Source: Hypericum androsaemum (taxonomy: Eukaryota; Streptophyta; Magnoliopsida; Malpighiales; Hypericaceae). Taken from it: a DNA stretch of 64,000 bases. Of the stretch, positions 53,352 through 64,000 are shown piece after piece. The stretch is from the NCBI GenBank assembly GCA_963995505.1, contig OZ023184.1:12354308-12418307 (forward strand), given 5' to 3'. The position numbers were made by a program, and so were the translations under genes. The notes under the pieces are model-generated. The model was given only the letters and a program-made list of their open reading frames with translations, did no database searches and was not told the origin of the DNA. Each line of letters starts with the position of its first letter. The first letter of the stretch is position 1.

Positions 53352-54269
53352 GTCAATACTTTGAAGCTATTGAATAAGATGTGCTGACATGTTTTTTCGT
53401 ATGTCTACACTTGGATAAAACTTAGCGGGCCTGATTTTTCTCCTTCCAACTTAGTGGGCTTGGAATATCCATTTTACCTTTGTTGGGCCTATTTTTCAAA
53501 TAAATGACCCAAACAACCTTTTTTTGTCCTTCAAAAGAGCCAAATATTTTCAATACCCCACTTCTTCCCTCTTGCATCTTCAAATATGAGTTTTGAGCAA
53601 CAACGGAGAAAAAATGTCGACCTCCACCTTCTTCCTTGTGAAGCTTCTCCCATTTAGCTTATCTTCAAGCTCAAGGTAATCTACTACTTTACTCCATTTT
53701 TATCTTCAAAAAGTCTAAGGTATTTATAAAGAGCGAAGTTTAAGTAGCTTATTCTTTCTTCAAATTTTGCATTGTAGGAAAACTATTTATCTTCTCTAAA
53801 GGTTTTTCTCCATCCTTGGCCACTTGTTGCAACTTGTTCTTGTTTGGTGCATCTTCTTTCATCTTCAAAGGTATGTTACCAAGCTCCTCTTTTAAACCCC
53901 ACCAAGTGTTTGAAAAAATTCTAAGCTAGATCTTTCTTTAGTCATTTTCAACACTCTTTACTTGTTTGTAAAATGAGCAAAAGGAATATACTTGCCTTTG
54001 ATTTTGAACTTTGCCTTGCTCCATTTAGTCTTAGTTTGGCCTTAGTACACGAAAGAGCCCCTAGCCTTCCTTTAGAGAGAAACACTTGCATAATGTAGAA
54101 CTTGTTAAGTGATTGGTAAACCACCTCCCCTTAAATGAGCCACCTATAACGGCTTGTAAAGATAGGGAAAACATAGGATAACCTTGTCTGAGTGCCCGAA
54201 CATCCGCGGCCCAGAGTAGGCGATCCATAAGCAGGGTGAGCCAACAAAATTGGCTCTATGGGAGACGAG
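53352..54269. other. Gypsy internal region between LTR and repeat array
   Basis: No coding sequence seen. The plus strand has pyrimidine-rich stretches (CTTCTTCCCTCTTGCATC and similar near 53560 and 53620). This may be 3' untranslated DNA of the retroelement. Confidence 0.5.
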
Positions 54270-55040
54270 TTTGGGAAACCTGCCTTGAGCTAGGCGAGTT
54301 CAAAAAACCACCCTTACAGAAGGCGGGTTTGGCGAACCGTTAGTCTAAGGCAAATTTAAAATACCGTCGACCTTATGCAAGGCAATTTTGGAGAATCGTC
54401 AGCCTAAGGCAAGTTTGGAAAACCATCAGCCTTAGTTGAGTTCGGAAAACCACCGGCCTAAGGCAAGTTCAGAAAACCATCAGCCTTAGTTGAGTTCAAA
54501 AAACCACCTGCCTAAGGCAAGTTCGGAAAACCAATGACCTCAGTTGAGTTTGGAAAACCATCGGCCTAAGGCAAGTTCGAAAAACCATCGGCCTTAGTCG
54601 AGTTTGGAAAACCATCGGCCTAAGGCAAGTTCGAAAAACCATCCACCTTAGTTAAGTTCGAAAAACCATCAGCCTAAGGCAAGTTCAAAAAACCAACGAC
54701 CTTAGTTGAGTTCAGAAAATTGCCGGCCTAAGGCAAGTTTTGAAAACCATCGACGTTAGTTGAGTTTGGAAAACCATCGGCCAAAGGCAAGTTCTAAAAA
54801 CCATCGGCCTTAGTCGAGTTCTGAAAACCATCGGCCTAAGGCAAGTTTGGAAAACCATTGGCCTTAGTTGATTTTGGAAAACCATCGACCTAAGGAAAGT
54901 TCAAAAAACCATTGGCCTTAGTCAAGTTCAGAAAACCATCAGCCTAAGGCAAGTTCTGAAAACCATCGGCCTTAGTCGAGTTCAGAAAACCATTGGCCTA
55001 AGGCAAGTTCAGAAAACCATTGGCCTAAGGCAATTTTTGG
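54270..55040 (+). repeat. 54-bp higher-order tandem array upstream of the antisense gene
   Basis: Two related 27-bp monomers alternate: CGGCCTAAGGCAAGTT plus CGGAAAACCAT, and CGGCCTTAGTTGAGTT plus CGGAAAACCAT. The 54-bp dimer is repeated about twelve times from about 54395 to 55040, with degenerate units before it. The array ends about 20 bp before a TATA-like box. Confidence 0.85.
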
Positions 55041-55057
55041 AAAATTGAACCCCATTC

Positions 55058-55065
55058 TATAAAAG
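55058..55065 (+). promoter_or_regulatory. TATA-like box of the antisense gene
   Basis: TATAAAAG lies 25 bp before the first ATG (55083) and 85 bp before the next in-frame ATG (55143), directly after the tandem array. With TATA at this spacing, the second ATG is the more likely start. Its use is unproven. Confidence 0.5.
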
Positions 55066-55082
55066 CCATCCGTGATGCTGGC

Positions 55083-58000
55083 ATGATTTTTCTTTGCCAC
55101 CACGTCTTTCTAGCCATTTTTTATTTGTATCGTAGGATACACATGGCGCCATCCAAGATCTCTATTGCCAAAAATTTCCATGTCGACATACTTAATACCT
55201 CTACTTTTGGGGACAAACATCCTGTTGAAGATGCTTCGTCTGAGAATCATATTCTTGGACCCGCGATCCATAATGCCGATGCCTTTGGAGAATTCCTTCC
55301 ATATCACAAGTTGGACATTCCTTATTTTCAAGGAGAACCCATCGACTTATCATAGTGGAACGACTCCAAAGGACTCTGCATGTGGTGTACTCCTCTTAAA
55401 GAGTTCAAACCTTGGAACGCTCGTTTCAAGAAATTTTTCCAACCAATATGGGAACAAACTGGCATTGCTCCCCTCTTATCGCTTTCTGCAGTAAAGTTCC
55501 AGTCATGTCGTCCTTTCGTAGGCACCCTACTACTCTATTGGTGCCCTAGTGTCATATACACTTCTTGCATATAAACGGCTTGAATCTCCTATTCCTTACT
55601 TATCCGTTCCAACTTGCAGGTATGAAGATGGTCACCCTTTATGATTTGGCCGCACTTTTTGGACTTTCCCTAGATGGCGAACCAGTGCTACCTACCATTG
55701 CTGTGATCAATAAGAAGCTATGGGGATGACACAAAGCTTTGAGGCTGGCCAAAATTTTTTTTACCGCATACATCTGCACTTACCAGCTAGCTGACGATAC
55801 CACCAAGATTGAGGCAGAGATGGCTTCCACGAGGGTAGATGAGCACGTTGCTTTTCTCCTTTTATGGATTGTCTATTACATCATCTGTCCATCCTCGCAA
55901 TGGGCTTCTGTGAAATACTTTAACCTGGCTACCGTGCTTGTCGAAGGGAGAAGGATGACATTAGGTCCGTACATTCTCGCCCTCATATATCACCAGCTGT
56001 CTACGTACGTCAATGCTCGATGGGAAAAAAAGAGGTTCAGTTCTAATAGGCCCCTATGGATGGTTACCATGTGGTGCCTGGCGTACTTCCCAGAGCTAAT
56101 GGATCCACTTCCACCCTACACAGGATCAGAGCCTGACTATGCCCACTATCTCTGCCAGGCCGTAGTGAAGGACCCTTTAATTGGGCTTCATGACTACTTC
56201 ACGGCTTTTAACAAAGAGCACGATGGGTTCCAGGCTTCACCCTTACTCTAGGCACCATGCCAGCTTTCCTTTTTGACCCCCTTGGATGTGTCTCATAGTT
56301 TGAGTGCCTGGAAAAGTATCTTTAGTGCTAGAGATCTCGTGTGTGGATGTAGCGATATACAGATGATAGCCAAGCCCAACCACCCACATTATGTTACATG
56401 GCAGCTTGGCCTCATTCAAGGTATACCATTCCCACTTGCCTACCTCTTTCATGGTTAACTTGGGTCACGGAATTCTGAACAAATTAAGTGGGAAAAAGTG
56501 GAATTTTTCTTCAAGTTGAGTAACTACCGTTTGAGGTAGAGCAAAGTAGAATAATACAACTTCTCTCCTGGCCACACATCAGCATTCGTCTCTTGGTGGA
56601 ACACGCTTAAGCATTTCCCAAAATGTCATTGGCCCAAACGTTCACCATATTTGTCAAAAATCCTTCCAACAAGTGCAAAAAGGACCAAGCAAAGATTCCC
56701 AAGAAGAAAAGGAAAAATGCATCTTCAAAGGCGATTAAAGAAGAAGAAGCCACGACTAACTCATCGACCACAGGAGACGTTGATTCTTCAGAAAAAGGTA
56801 CACTTCCAACCCCCTTTACTCTATTTTTACCTGCCCAATAACATGCATTTATCGCCTCTTCCTCGTGTAGCAGTCCATCCCGATGATTCTGACCCCGAGG
56901 ATGATTTTCACGAATAGCCTCCATCTCCAATTTTGGAGGTAAAGCTTCGTTCTTTTTCTGATCTTAATTTTATTCTTTGGGACCGACGTAACTCATAATC
57001 ATCTGTCTTGCAGGACCCATCAGATATTGACATTTATGATGATTTAGCTAACCTGCTTCTAAAAATTGGTCGGTCCATTACACAAACGGGTCTCCATTCT
57101 CAAGCCTATTATGTTGTTGCCTGTCTTCCAGCTCCTAGTTCTGTACTGCAGAGCCATCATCGAGCTCCCAACATCCTTCTCTCCGGGATGACCCTAGTCC
57201 TAAACAGATAACCATCGTAGAGCATGCACATTTATTGGCCGTAACTTTCACTCATGCCACCTCGAACGTCGTACGTCCTTCGACGCCTTTGATAATTGCA
57301 CCGCTCCCTATGGCCATTTCACCATTGACAACCATCATCTCTCCGCTCATGTCCACACTTTTGGTTAATAACTCTGAGCTAGTATGTACCTTTACCTCGG
57401 CCTTATTTTCCTCATACCTTGTTATGCCTTTTAACAGTTTAAGTTATTCTATGCCATGCCTTTTACGAGAGTTTGGGGTTCTCCATAGATGAGTTAACCC
57501 ATCCACCAGTCGTCTATCCTTTGGTGCCCGATGTTCTGGCTCCCATATGTGCTAATAATGAAATAGCCAAGTACCGAGCCGACCTGGCCCAATACCTTTG
57601 TGATGTTAGGGACCAGAATGTAGCTAGAACACACCTGGAGCCTCCCGGCCTCGCACATGATGCCCTTGACTATTTGAGGACCTACGGGCCTTCTGCTAGT
57701 GTTCATATTAACACCATCCACAGATTGAATGAGAACTTCATCGGCATTATCCAATGGTAACCTCCTCACTTTTGTCTTCCTTTAACTTATTTGATCCTGA
57801 AAGACTTCTAATATTTATCTCTTTCAGGTATCACAAGGGCCAAAAATACTTCCAAGCCATCTCGTGTCATTAGGAGATTGATGAAGCCAAGTTGAAAACC
57901 TTTATAGAAACTCGGAGTATCATGACGTCAAAGGTCAACGAGTTTAAGTTGATCAAGGCCGAAGAACTGGAAGTGGCACGATCAATTGCAACTGACGCTG

Positions 58001-58226
58001 AAGAGGCCACCTAGATCCGGGCAGAGATCGCCCACCTTGAGATAAGATTGGCTGAGATTGACTCTAGGACCCGATAGTCAGAAACCACCCGCGCCTAGAT
58101 TGTAGAAAGAAGGGTGGCTCACCATCAATCCAATATGGAGTATCGGGCCAACGTCTTCAACAAAGCCAAGGCTGATTTGGACCTTACCCATGCCTTGTTA
58201 GAGCAAGAGAAAGCCGCCTATGCATA
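55083..58226 (+). pseudogene. antisense plant-mobile-domain (PMD) gene carried by the Gypsy element
   Basis: Plus-strand coding sequence opposite to the host element. An N-terminal part (55083 or 55143 to about 55530) is followed by the PMD core: VTLYDLAALFGLSLDGEPVL (55624 onward), FLLLWIVYYIICPSSQW, LATVLVEGRRMTLGPYILAL (55739-56251) and VTWQLGLIQGIPF (near 56400). After this come a lysine-rich stretch (56623-56790) and a coiled-coil-like C-terminus (57828-58226, LKTFIETRSIMTSKVNEFKL). Intron-like gaps with GT-AG ends are visible: 57757-57827, 56938-57013 and probably 56796-56866. Eight in-frame stops interrupt it: TAG at 55353, 56249, 56915, 57871, 58012, 58075 and 58096, and TGA at 55727. 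PMD proteins are linked to transposon silencing and are known as cargo of plant transposons. Not functional as it stands. Confidence 0.8.
57757..57827 (+). other. intron in the antisense PMD gene, 71 bp
   Basis: CCAATG|GTAACC to CTTTCAG|GTATCAC. Joining the sides keeps the frame open (Q-W-Y-H-K across the junction), and the 3' end has a good pyrimidine tract. This is the clearest intron of the pseudogene. Confidence 0.7.
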
Positions 58227-58804
58227 AGATCTTGGATACTGCCTGAGACTTAATTACCGAGATGATCACCTACTTGTTTGATCCCGTAGCTGTTGGCACT
58301 GCTCGGCCGGAGAGTGGCTGATGGTCACGAGCTCGATCATTTTGGAACTCTCGATCTCTTTTAGCTTATTTAGCCTTTTGCTTTAGGGATCTTTTGGACT
58401 ATGGCTCTTACTTATTATTTATCTAGTCTTAATGTACGTAGGTTCGGTCCTATCGAGACCGTGTGCTAGACTTAAGTATGAAACATGATTTTGTTGGCCC
58501 TTACGGAGGCCGAGGAAGTAACTTAACTTTTATTGACTAGCTTCATCGGCTTGGAACAAACCGACCACATGGTCAAGTTACATAAACAACCGGTCCAAAA
58601 AAAGATCGAGAAGAACTATCACTAAAGTCTAGATCGGCTATTCAAAAACCTATACTATTTCATTGCCGGTTAAGGTTTATTATATCTCTTGACTATAAAC
58701 CAGTGCATAGTTTTTGAAGAGTCGGTCATCCACACCTTCCAACATGCTAGGGCGGTATTTCTTTCAATAAAGCCCATTTATAGGGCACTCATGAACTTCG
58801 CCAT
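58227..58804. other. Gypsy internal spacer between antisense gene and integrase end
   Basis: The 3' ends of the antisense gene (plus) and pol (minus) face each other across this stretch. No domain is recognised. Confidence 0.55.
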
Positions 58805-59790
58805 TCACATCAGCAAGCTGGTAGGAGCTGTTCCATAAGACATCGTGCACTTCGAGCGATCCTTCCTAGATGGGAGATCACTTTCCAAGCTCAGGATCCT
58901 TGCATCCAAGCAGGAGAATGACTTTCCAAACGAAGTCTCCCCTTTTGAAATGTTTCTCTTGGACCCTCTTGTTATAAGCTTTTTCCACGGTCTTTTTTTG
59001 TTGGATGATGGCATCCAAAGTCCTTAGTCTCTCTTCGAGAAGATCTTTGAGTTCAGCCAACATAGCCGAGTCATAGTTGAGCTATGAGAGATTCGCTTAC
59101 ACGGCCCTTCTCAAGGATTGGGCCGCCATCTCTAACAGGATCATAGCGACGTGCCCATAAGTAAGGGCGAATGGAATTATCCCAGTGGCACCCTTCTTTG
59201 TGGTACAAAAAGCCCACAATGCCTCAGATAAGGCGAGATGCCATATCCTGGGCTTTTCCCTTACCGCTTTCTCTTTGCATGCCTTCAATACCTTATTGGT
59301 AGCTTCCACTTGACCATTGCCTTGAGCATAATAAGGCATCGAGTGGGTGATCTTGAAGCTCATGTCTCTTGCGAACCTCTGGATCTCATCTCCCGTGAAC
59401 ATGGTAGCTTGGTCGGTTGTGATCTTTGCCGATATCCCAAATCTATAGATGATGTGATCTTTGAAGAATTGGATCACCGTCTCTTGGCTTACAACCTTTA
59501 TTGGCACCACCTCTACCCACTGGGTGAAGTAGTCAGTTTCCACAATGATGAATAAGTGGCCCTTGGTGGACGCTGGATGGATCTTCCCAATAACATCAAC
59601 CGCCCAGCCTCAGAACGGCTAAGGTTTCACCACCGGATGGAATGCATCGGCCGGGGAGTATTGGACTTGACCATGCCTTTGGCATTCTTGACACCCCTTT
59701 GCCAAGTTGATGCATTCATTTGCCATACCCGGCCAAAAGTAGCCATGGCGATGCATCGACTACCTTATCTTGATGCCTGACTGGTGCGCT
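58805..59790 (-). pseudogene. Gypsy integrase
   Basis: Read right to left: an H2C2 zinc-binding segment (about 59790-59640, ECINLAKGCQECQRHGQV), the catalytic core (59543-59097, DYFTQWVEVVPI, ITTDQATMF, GNGQVEATNK) and a C-terminal segment (59063-58805, AYNKRVQEKHFKRGDFVWK). The second catalytic region reads TDQAT where the family usually has TDNG, and a stop near 59620 breaks the frame, so it is decayed. Confidence 0.85.
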
Positions 59791-59815
59791 CTGCATATGC
59801 CTTCATGGATTTTCG

Positions 59816-60142
59816 TCATGGCCAACATGACCTCTTGTGGACTTGGGCAAACCAAGAGCAACCTATCCATTGTTCTCGCTCGCATTTGAACTCACCCGCC
59901 ACTTGCTTGATTACCAACATTGAGTCTTGAAGCACCCGTATGGTCTCGGCACCTAGGTCCTTCAAGATAAGCAAGCCAAGAATCAATGCCTCATACTCGG
60001 CTCTATTATTGGTATAAGGGAACTCAAAGAGGAAAGATGTTTTAGTCTTCACACCATTTGGAGACTTAATCATGATCCTAGCTCCAGCACACTTGTTCGC
60101 ACGCGAACCGTCAAACCAAAGCATCCATAATTTCTTTGCCAT
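59816..60142 (-). pseudogene. second (archaeal-type) RNase H domain of the Gypsy element
   Basis: LWMLWFDGSRANKCAGARIM, NNRAEYEALILGLLI and a later VLQDSMLVIKQV follow the order of the extra RNase H seen downstream of the usual one in Tat-group Gypsy elements. The catalytic D of WFDGS and the E of AEYEAL are kept. The D of the usual GDS motif is present as QDS. Confidence 0.8.
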
Positions 60143-60232
60143 AACTTCAAAGTCTTCCTAGGTATCAACAGAAACATCAACATATGGATGGTCGGCTAGG
60201 AAGTTCACCAATACTTTCCCTTTTACCGCCCG

Positions 60233-61430
60233 TTATGGTACAAGCATCAAGTTGAACTCCACCAAGGCTAATGCCCACTTGCCAAGTCTTCCTTTCATGA
60301 TGGGCCCAACAAGCAAGTACTTGATGATGTCGGTTTGGGCAACCAGGAGGGACCAACTCAAGTAGTAGACGGCCTGTTCCTTTCCTTCATCATTCTCTTG
60401 AGCAAGTAAATACCCAATTGAGTCTTGGGCGGCCGATATATAAAGCAACAAAGGCCGGTTCAGGACTGGCGGAGTGACCACGGGAGGTGAAGATAAATAG
60501 GCCTTGAGCTCACAAAGGCTTGCCGGTGTTTTTCCTCCTATAGGAATTTGCCTCCATTTAGTTTAAGCAAGTTGGTAAATGATCGTGTCCGACCAGCCGT
60601 GTTGGATATGAACTCGCGCAAAAAGTTGACTTGGTCGAGGAAATGTTGCAACTCCTTCTTATTTCAAGGAGGCTGAGCTTGTTGGATCGTCTTGACTTTG
60701 TTCTCGTTCACCTCGATACCCTGCTTATGGACAAGACACCCCAAGAAATTCCCAGCTGAGACTCCAAATGCACACTTTAAGGGGTTCATCTTAAGCTGAT
60801 GTTTGCGCATCCTCTCGAACAACGCCCATAGGTGCTATAAGTATTGGGTATGATCATGGGACTTGACCATAATGTCATCGATATAAACTTCCATGACTTT
60901 GCCGATGAAATCGGGGAAAATCATATGCATCCCCTTTTGGTATCCGACATTCTTAAGTCCAAAGAGCATGACTACCCATTTGAAGATCCCAATGGACTCT
61001 GAACATCGGAACGCCATCTTATGCACATCCTCCTTGGCAAGGTAGATCTGGTTGTAACCTTAGTGGCCATGCATAAAATTCAACATCTCATGACCAGCCA
61101 CTGCATCTACCAACATATCCGCGATCGGCATCTAGTACTCGTCCGTTGGGGTAGTGGTGTTTAATTCTCGAAAGTCAATGCATACTCGAATCTTTCCATT
61201 CTTCTTGACCACCGGGGCAATGTTGGACAACCGCTCGATATAGACGGCCTTTCTTATGAAGCCGGCATCAAGGACTTGGTTGATCTCTATTTTCACCTTC
61301 TCTACCACTTTGGTTATCATTCTTCTCATAGGCTTTTACTAAGGCAAAAATCCTGGCCTTATCGAAAGCCAATATTCTATGAGAGATTGATCAAGTCCAG
61401 GTATCTTGTCATAGTCCCAAACAAAGCAAT
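60233..61430 (-). pseudogene. Gypsy reverse transcriptase and RNase H
   Basis: RT starts at about 61329 (VKIEINQVLDAGFIRKAVYI, VKKNGKIRVCIDFRELN) and includes the catalytic VYIDDIMVKS (60835-61026). The usual RNase H region follows (60481-60233, PLLLYISAAQDSIGYLLAQE). Stops near 61132 and 61063 and frame changes in between prevent one product. Confidence 0.85.
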
Positions 61431-61998
61431 CTTGGTACTCAGTCAAGAGTTTGACCAAGTCTCTCTCGAAGTACTCAGAAAGTCATTCACTAATGAACAC
61501 GGGCCGGCCTCCTTTCTCGGATTGAAGAAGTATCTCCTTTAAGGGATCTTTCAGCTCTACTTTGGCATCAAGCTTAATTATTGTCGAGTGAAGATCGCTC
61601 ATCCTTAGTAGTTCTAAGGGGTCTTAACTATCATCCTCAAAGACATAATTGACCGCTTCGTACTGTGACAAGGCATAGACCTCCAACTACCTTATCATTT
61701 CTTCAATGGTCGTATTAGTCATGGAAGGTAAGCCTAAACACTTGCCCCCCAGGTGCAGCACTAAACGATCGTTGGGTTGAAGGAATCGCCCTTTCGACCG
61801 AGCTAGCATAGCCAAAAATCCAGCCATTTATATTGTTTTGTGCCACTCTGGTTGGCACCATGAAGCCATCATAGGTGGCCGCTTCAACACAATTAGCCTC
61901 CATCAAGAAAGGATTGGCATCGGTAGCCACAATCTCCACATTGCCATCCGGCTTCCATTGGATCAGGAACTGATGGAGAGAAGAAGGAATGATTTGAG

Positions 61999-62262
61999 CT
62001 AAATGAATCCAATCCAATCCCTTCCCAGCAAGCAGTTGTAGGATGTCTTCACATCTATGACAAAGAATGCAACTTCTCTAGTTATAGAACCGATGCTAAC
62101 TTTAATCGTAAACATCCCAAGCGGATGAGTACCCTTGCCAGCAAAGTCGGTCATAATCATATCGGTTGGCATCAACTTCTCCCTTTCTTTGTTCAACCTA
62201 AGGAGTAGGGATTGCGGGATGATGTTATTAGTAGCTCCATTGTCCACGAGGATCCTTCCCAC
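61999..62262 (-). pseudogene. Gypsy aspartic protease
   Basis: GRILVDNGATNNIIP holds the active-site aspartate; the family usually has D-S/G-G/S here, so DNGA is unusual. The flap and second half follow (MIMTDFAGKGTHPLGMFTIK, NCLLGRDWI). The region to the left (61715-62017) is the protease-RT linker. Confidence 0.75.
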
Positions 62263-64000
62263 CGGCTTCCTGAAGATGTGAGCCGTGATGTATAAGGGTT
62301 TGAGGTGCTCGCGATGGTGATGCTATTGCTGAAATCTTCAATGACAGGGATCGCCAAAGACTTCTCCCCAATCTGAATCTCTCCGTACTTATTTTCGATC
62401 ACATCCCCTTTCAAGTAACTTGGCTGATTTACTTTGGTCTGAAGATAGCTGGGAGAGTGATCCGAACCTAATGTAGTCCTTCCTCTCCTGGTTAGACACA
62501 CCATGACGAGGGAGTTCTTTGGTTTCCTCATTGGGATAAACTTTGCTCTTGACCTTGGGCCCCCATTTACGGGTCAGCTGCTCCCTCAGGTCACCGGGTA
62601 CCTTGCTAGAACTCTCCTCAGAGCCCACTACAGCATTTTCTTTGTTGGCCTTGGGGTCCCTAGTCTTCTCATGCCAACCTCTATCAGAAGCTAAATAGGT
62701 TTGAATCTGAGGGAGAGTGGGGAGGGATATTTGCTCCTCAAGTTGAGCCTTCTGGTCGGCCAATCACCTCTCGAGGTCCTTTGTAATGTGCTTTTGGGCT
62801 TGGACTTTCCTCTCGAGACTTCGCCTTTGGGTCTTGGTCAGGCCTCTTCGGACCGGTGACTCTAGTGAAGCTTTTCTATCCCCGAGCCGGTAGAAGATGT
62901 TCTGACATGGGTTAGCTCTATCTCGAATGTTCACCTTAACACGAAGGCAGTGAACCTTTTATTTATCTTCCACAACATTAGGATGGAAGTACTTCGTTGT
63001 CCTCGGATGGCAATCAACTTGTCACCTATCTTGCCCCTGGGGTCCGTCTTACCCCCTGAGTTTCTCCCTCAGGTATGTTGGAGGAGTTTGTCCTCTCTTG
63101 GGGTCAACTTCCTTCCGATCCCTCTCCACACTCACCATGGTGATGGGTGCGCCAAAAGGTTCTGCGGGTTGTTCATTGGGGAACCATAGACGACCATCTC
63201 AGATCACCTTTTGCACTTGGTTGCGGAAGACCAAACAATTAGAAGTATTGCGTGACTTGCTTGCATGCCACTTGCAATACTTCATCCCCTTCAGTTCCTT
63301 CTCTTCCGGGATCTTGTGGCCGGGTGGTAACACGATCTGGCCATTTTTGAGGAGATTGTCAAAAATCTCATCGGCCTTTGTGATATCAAACAAATATTCT
63401 TGGCCAACCCTGTTGAAGCCCTTATTCTGCTGAGGTGAATCCCCTGGATGATTGAACTCATTAGGGACCATCATCTTCTTATGGACAAGGCTTTCGTACT
63501 CGTACGACTTGCTTTTCTTGATCTTCCACCAATTGACCTTCCTAGAAGCCGTGCTCATCACGAAGTTGGTCGATTTCAAGTGTAGGGTCCTAGCGGCGGT
63601 AAGTACCTTTTGAGGAGAAAGCCCTTCTATCTTTCTTATTGATGAGTTATTACACCACGGTCACCTTCTGAGTCAATTCTGCGAGTTTTCAGAACCTCTC
63701 CACTCCCAGCTTCTTGTGTAGGCGGTAAAAGAGTCCTTGCATGGTCATGGCTGTGAGTTCATACTCTGAGAGGTTGGTTGGGCACCGACTCTTTACCTTC
63801 GAGTTATTGCATGTGAGTGAGATCAGACACAGTGATGCTCAGTTCTGACCGATAAAATTGGTTATGGAACTTTTGTTCCATATCAGCCTAATCATGTACT
63901 GAGCCTAGCGGTAAGCCAATATACCAGGCAAAGGTCATCCTGGTCAGGGTCATCATGAATTGGCGTATGAGCCATGCCCTGTGAATCGAGGACTCTCTAC
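62193..64000 (-). pseudogene. Gypsy gag, C-terminal part, cut by the window end
   Basis: The retrotrans_gag domain lies at about 64000-63650 (FAWYIGLPLGSVHDWADMEQ on the minus strand), then a segment with ADEIFDNLLKNGQIVLPPGH and a knuckle-like KYCKWHASKSRNTSNC (63579-63199). Next is a charged linker with PGDLREQLTRKWGPKVKSK (62763-62389), also found in the element at 14658-25038. Several frame changes and stops occur. The N-terminus is outside the window. Confidence 0.75.

Larger units (their letters stand above)
52062..64000 (-). mobile_element. large Ty3/Gypsy element (Tat-like) with antisense cargo gene, cut by window end
   Basis: The 3' LTR is at 52062-53338, followed inward by the polypurine tract (minus strand GTGCATGGGGCAT). 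Reading right to left, gag (64000 to about 62190), protease, reverse transcriptase with RNase H, a second RNase H and integrase (to about 58805) follow in Ty3/Gypsy order. A second RNase H together with extra antisense coding sequence between integrase and the 3' LTR is characteristic of the Tat group. The 5' LTR lies beyond the window. Frames are broken throughout. Confidence 0.85.

Overview
The window is nuclear DNA from a flowering plant, probably a dicot. The evidence is the intron-bearing NLR and auxin-receptor-type genes, an ARO-type armadillo gene, plastid 16S rRNA fragments embedded in the chromosome, and a dense layer of plant L1-type LINEs, Cassandra TRIMs, Copia and Ty3/Gypsy elements and Mutator-type DNA elements. 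I could not identify the species from sequence alone. Only two genes look intact: an intronless ARO-like armadillo-repeat gene (9582-11318, +) and a two-exon CC-NB-LRR resistance gene (27417-30376, +). Almost everything else is mobile DNA or debris of genes broken by it.

Left part (1-14.6 kb): a decayed LINE ORF2 (1678-3930, -) is followed by a composite Cassandra TRIM (3931-5136) whose 5S-rRNA-bearing LTR units alternate in orientation but share one 5-bp target duplication. Next come a duplicated copy of the ARO-like upstream region (5160-6045), a LINE ORF1 (6215-8594, -), the second copy of that upstream region (8606-9345) and the ARO-like gene. A small Copia remnant (12360-14552, -) closes this part.

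Middle (14.66-25.04 kb): one non-autonomous Gypsy element (-) with LTRs of about 2.6 kb packed with three kinds of tandem array. Its left LTR carries a nested 2,579-bp solo LTR. Its internal region encodes only a gag-like protein with acidic 11-residue repeats.

Resistance locus (25.4-36.4 kb): a tandemly duplicated NLR 5' region gives an exon-1 pseudogene and then the intact NLR. A 270-bp solo LTR sits in the NLR's only intron. The 3' end of the NLR has been copied at least twice downstream, and those copies are interrupted by a chain of Mutator-like TIR elements with 9-10 bp target duplications. The empty sites survive in the NLR's own 3' flank. One element has captured a fragment of an aspartate-semialdehyde dehydrogenase gene.

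Plastid-DNA block (37.1-41.4 kb and again 51.2-52.1 kb): three copies of a segment containing an antisense piece of plastid 16S rRNA gene, each also carrying the same LINE insertion. Beside copy 2 is a 52-bp inverted repeat with another 16S piece in its loop. Next lies an AFB4/5-like auxin-receptor gene fragment split by a 5.6-kb Copia element (42440-48020, -), then a broken small gene (48516-49866).

Right part (52.06-64 kb): the 3' portion of a large Ty3/Gypsy element (-) with gag, protease, RT, RNase H, a second RNase H and integrase. It resembles the Tat lineage. On the opposite strand, between integrase and the 3' LTR, it carries an intron-containing plant-mobile-domain pseudogene with its own TATA-like box and a 54-bp higher-order repeat array upstream. 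This antisense cargo gene, the Cassandra composite, the Mutator cluster at the NLR and the amplified plastid-rRNA cassette are the most notable structures.
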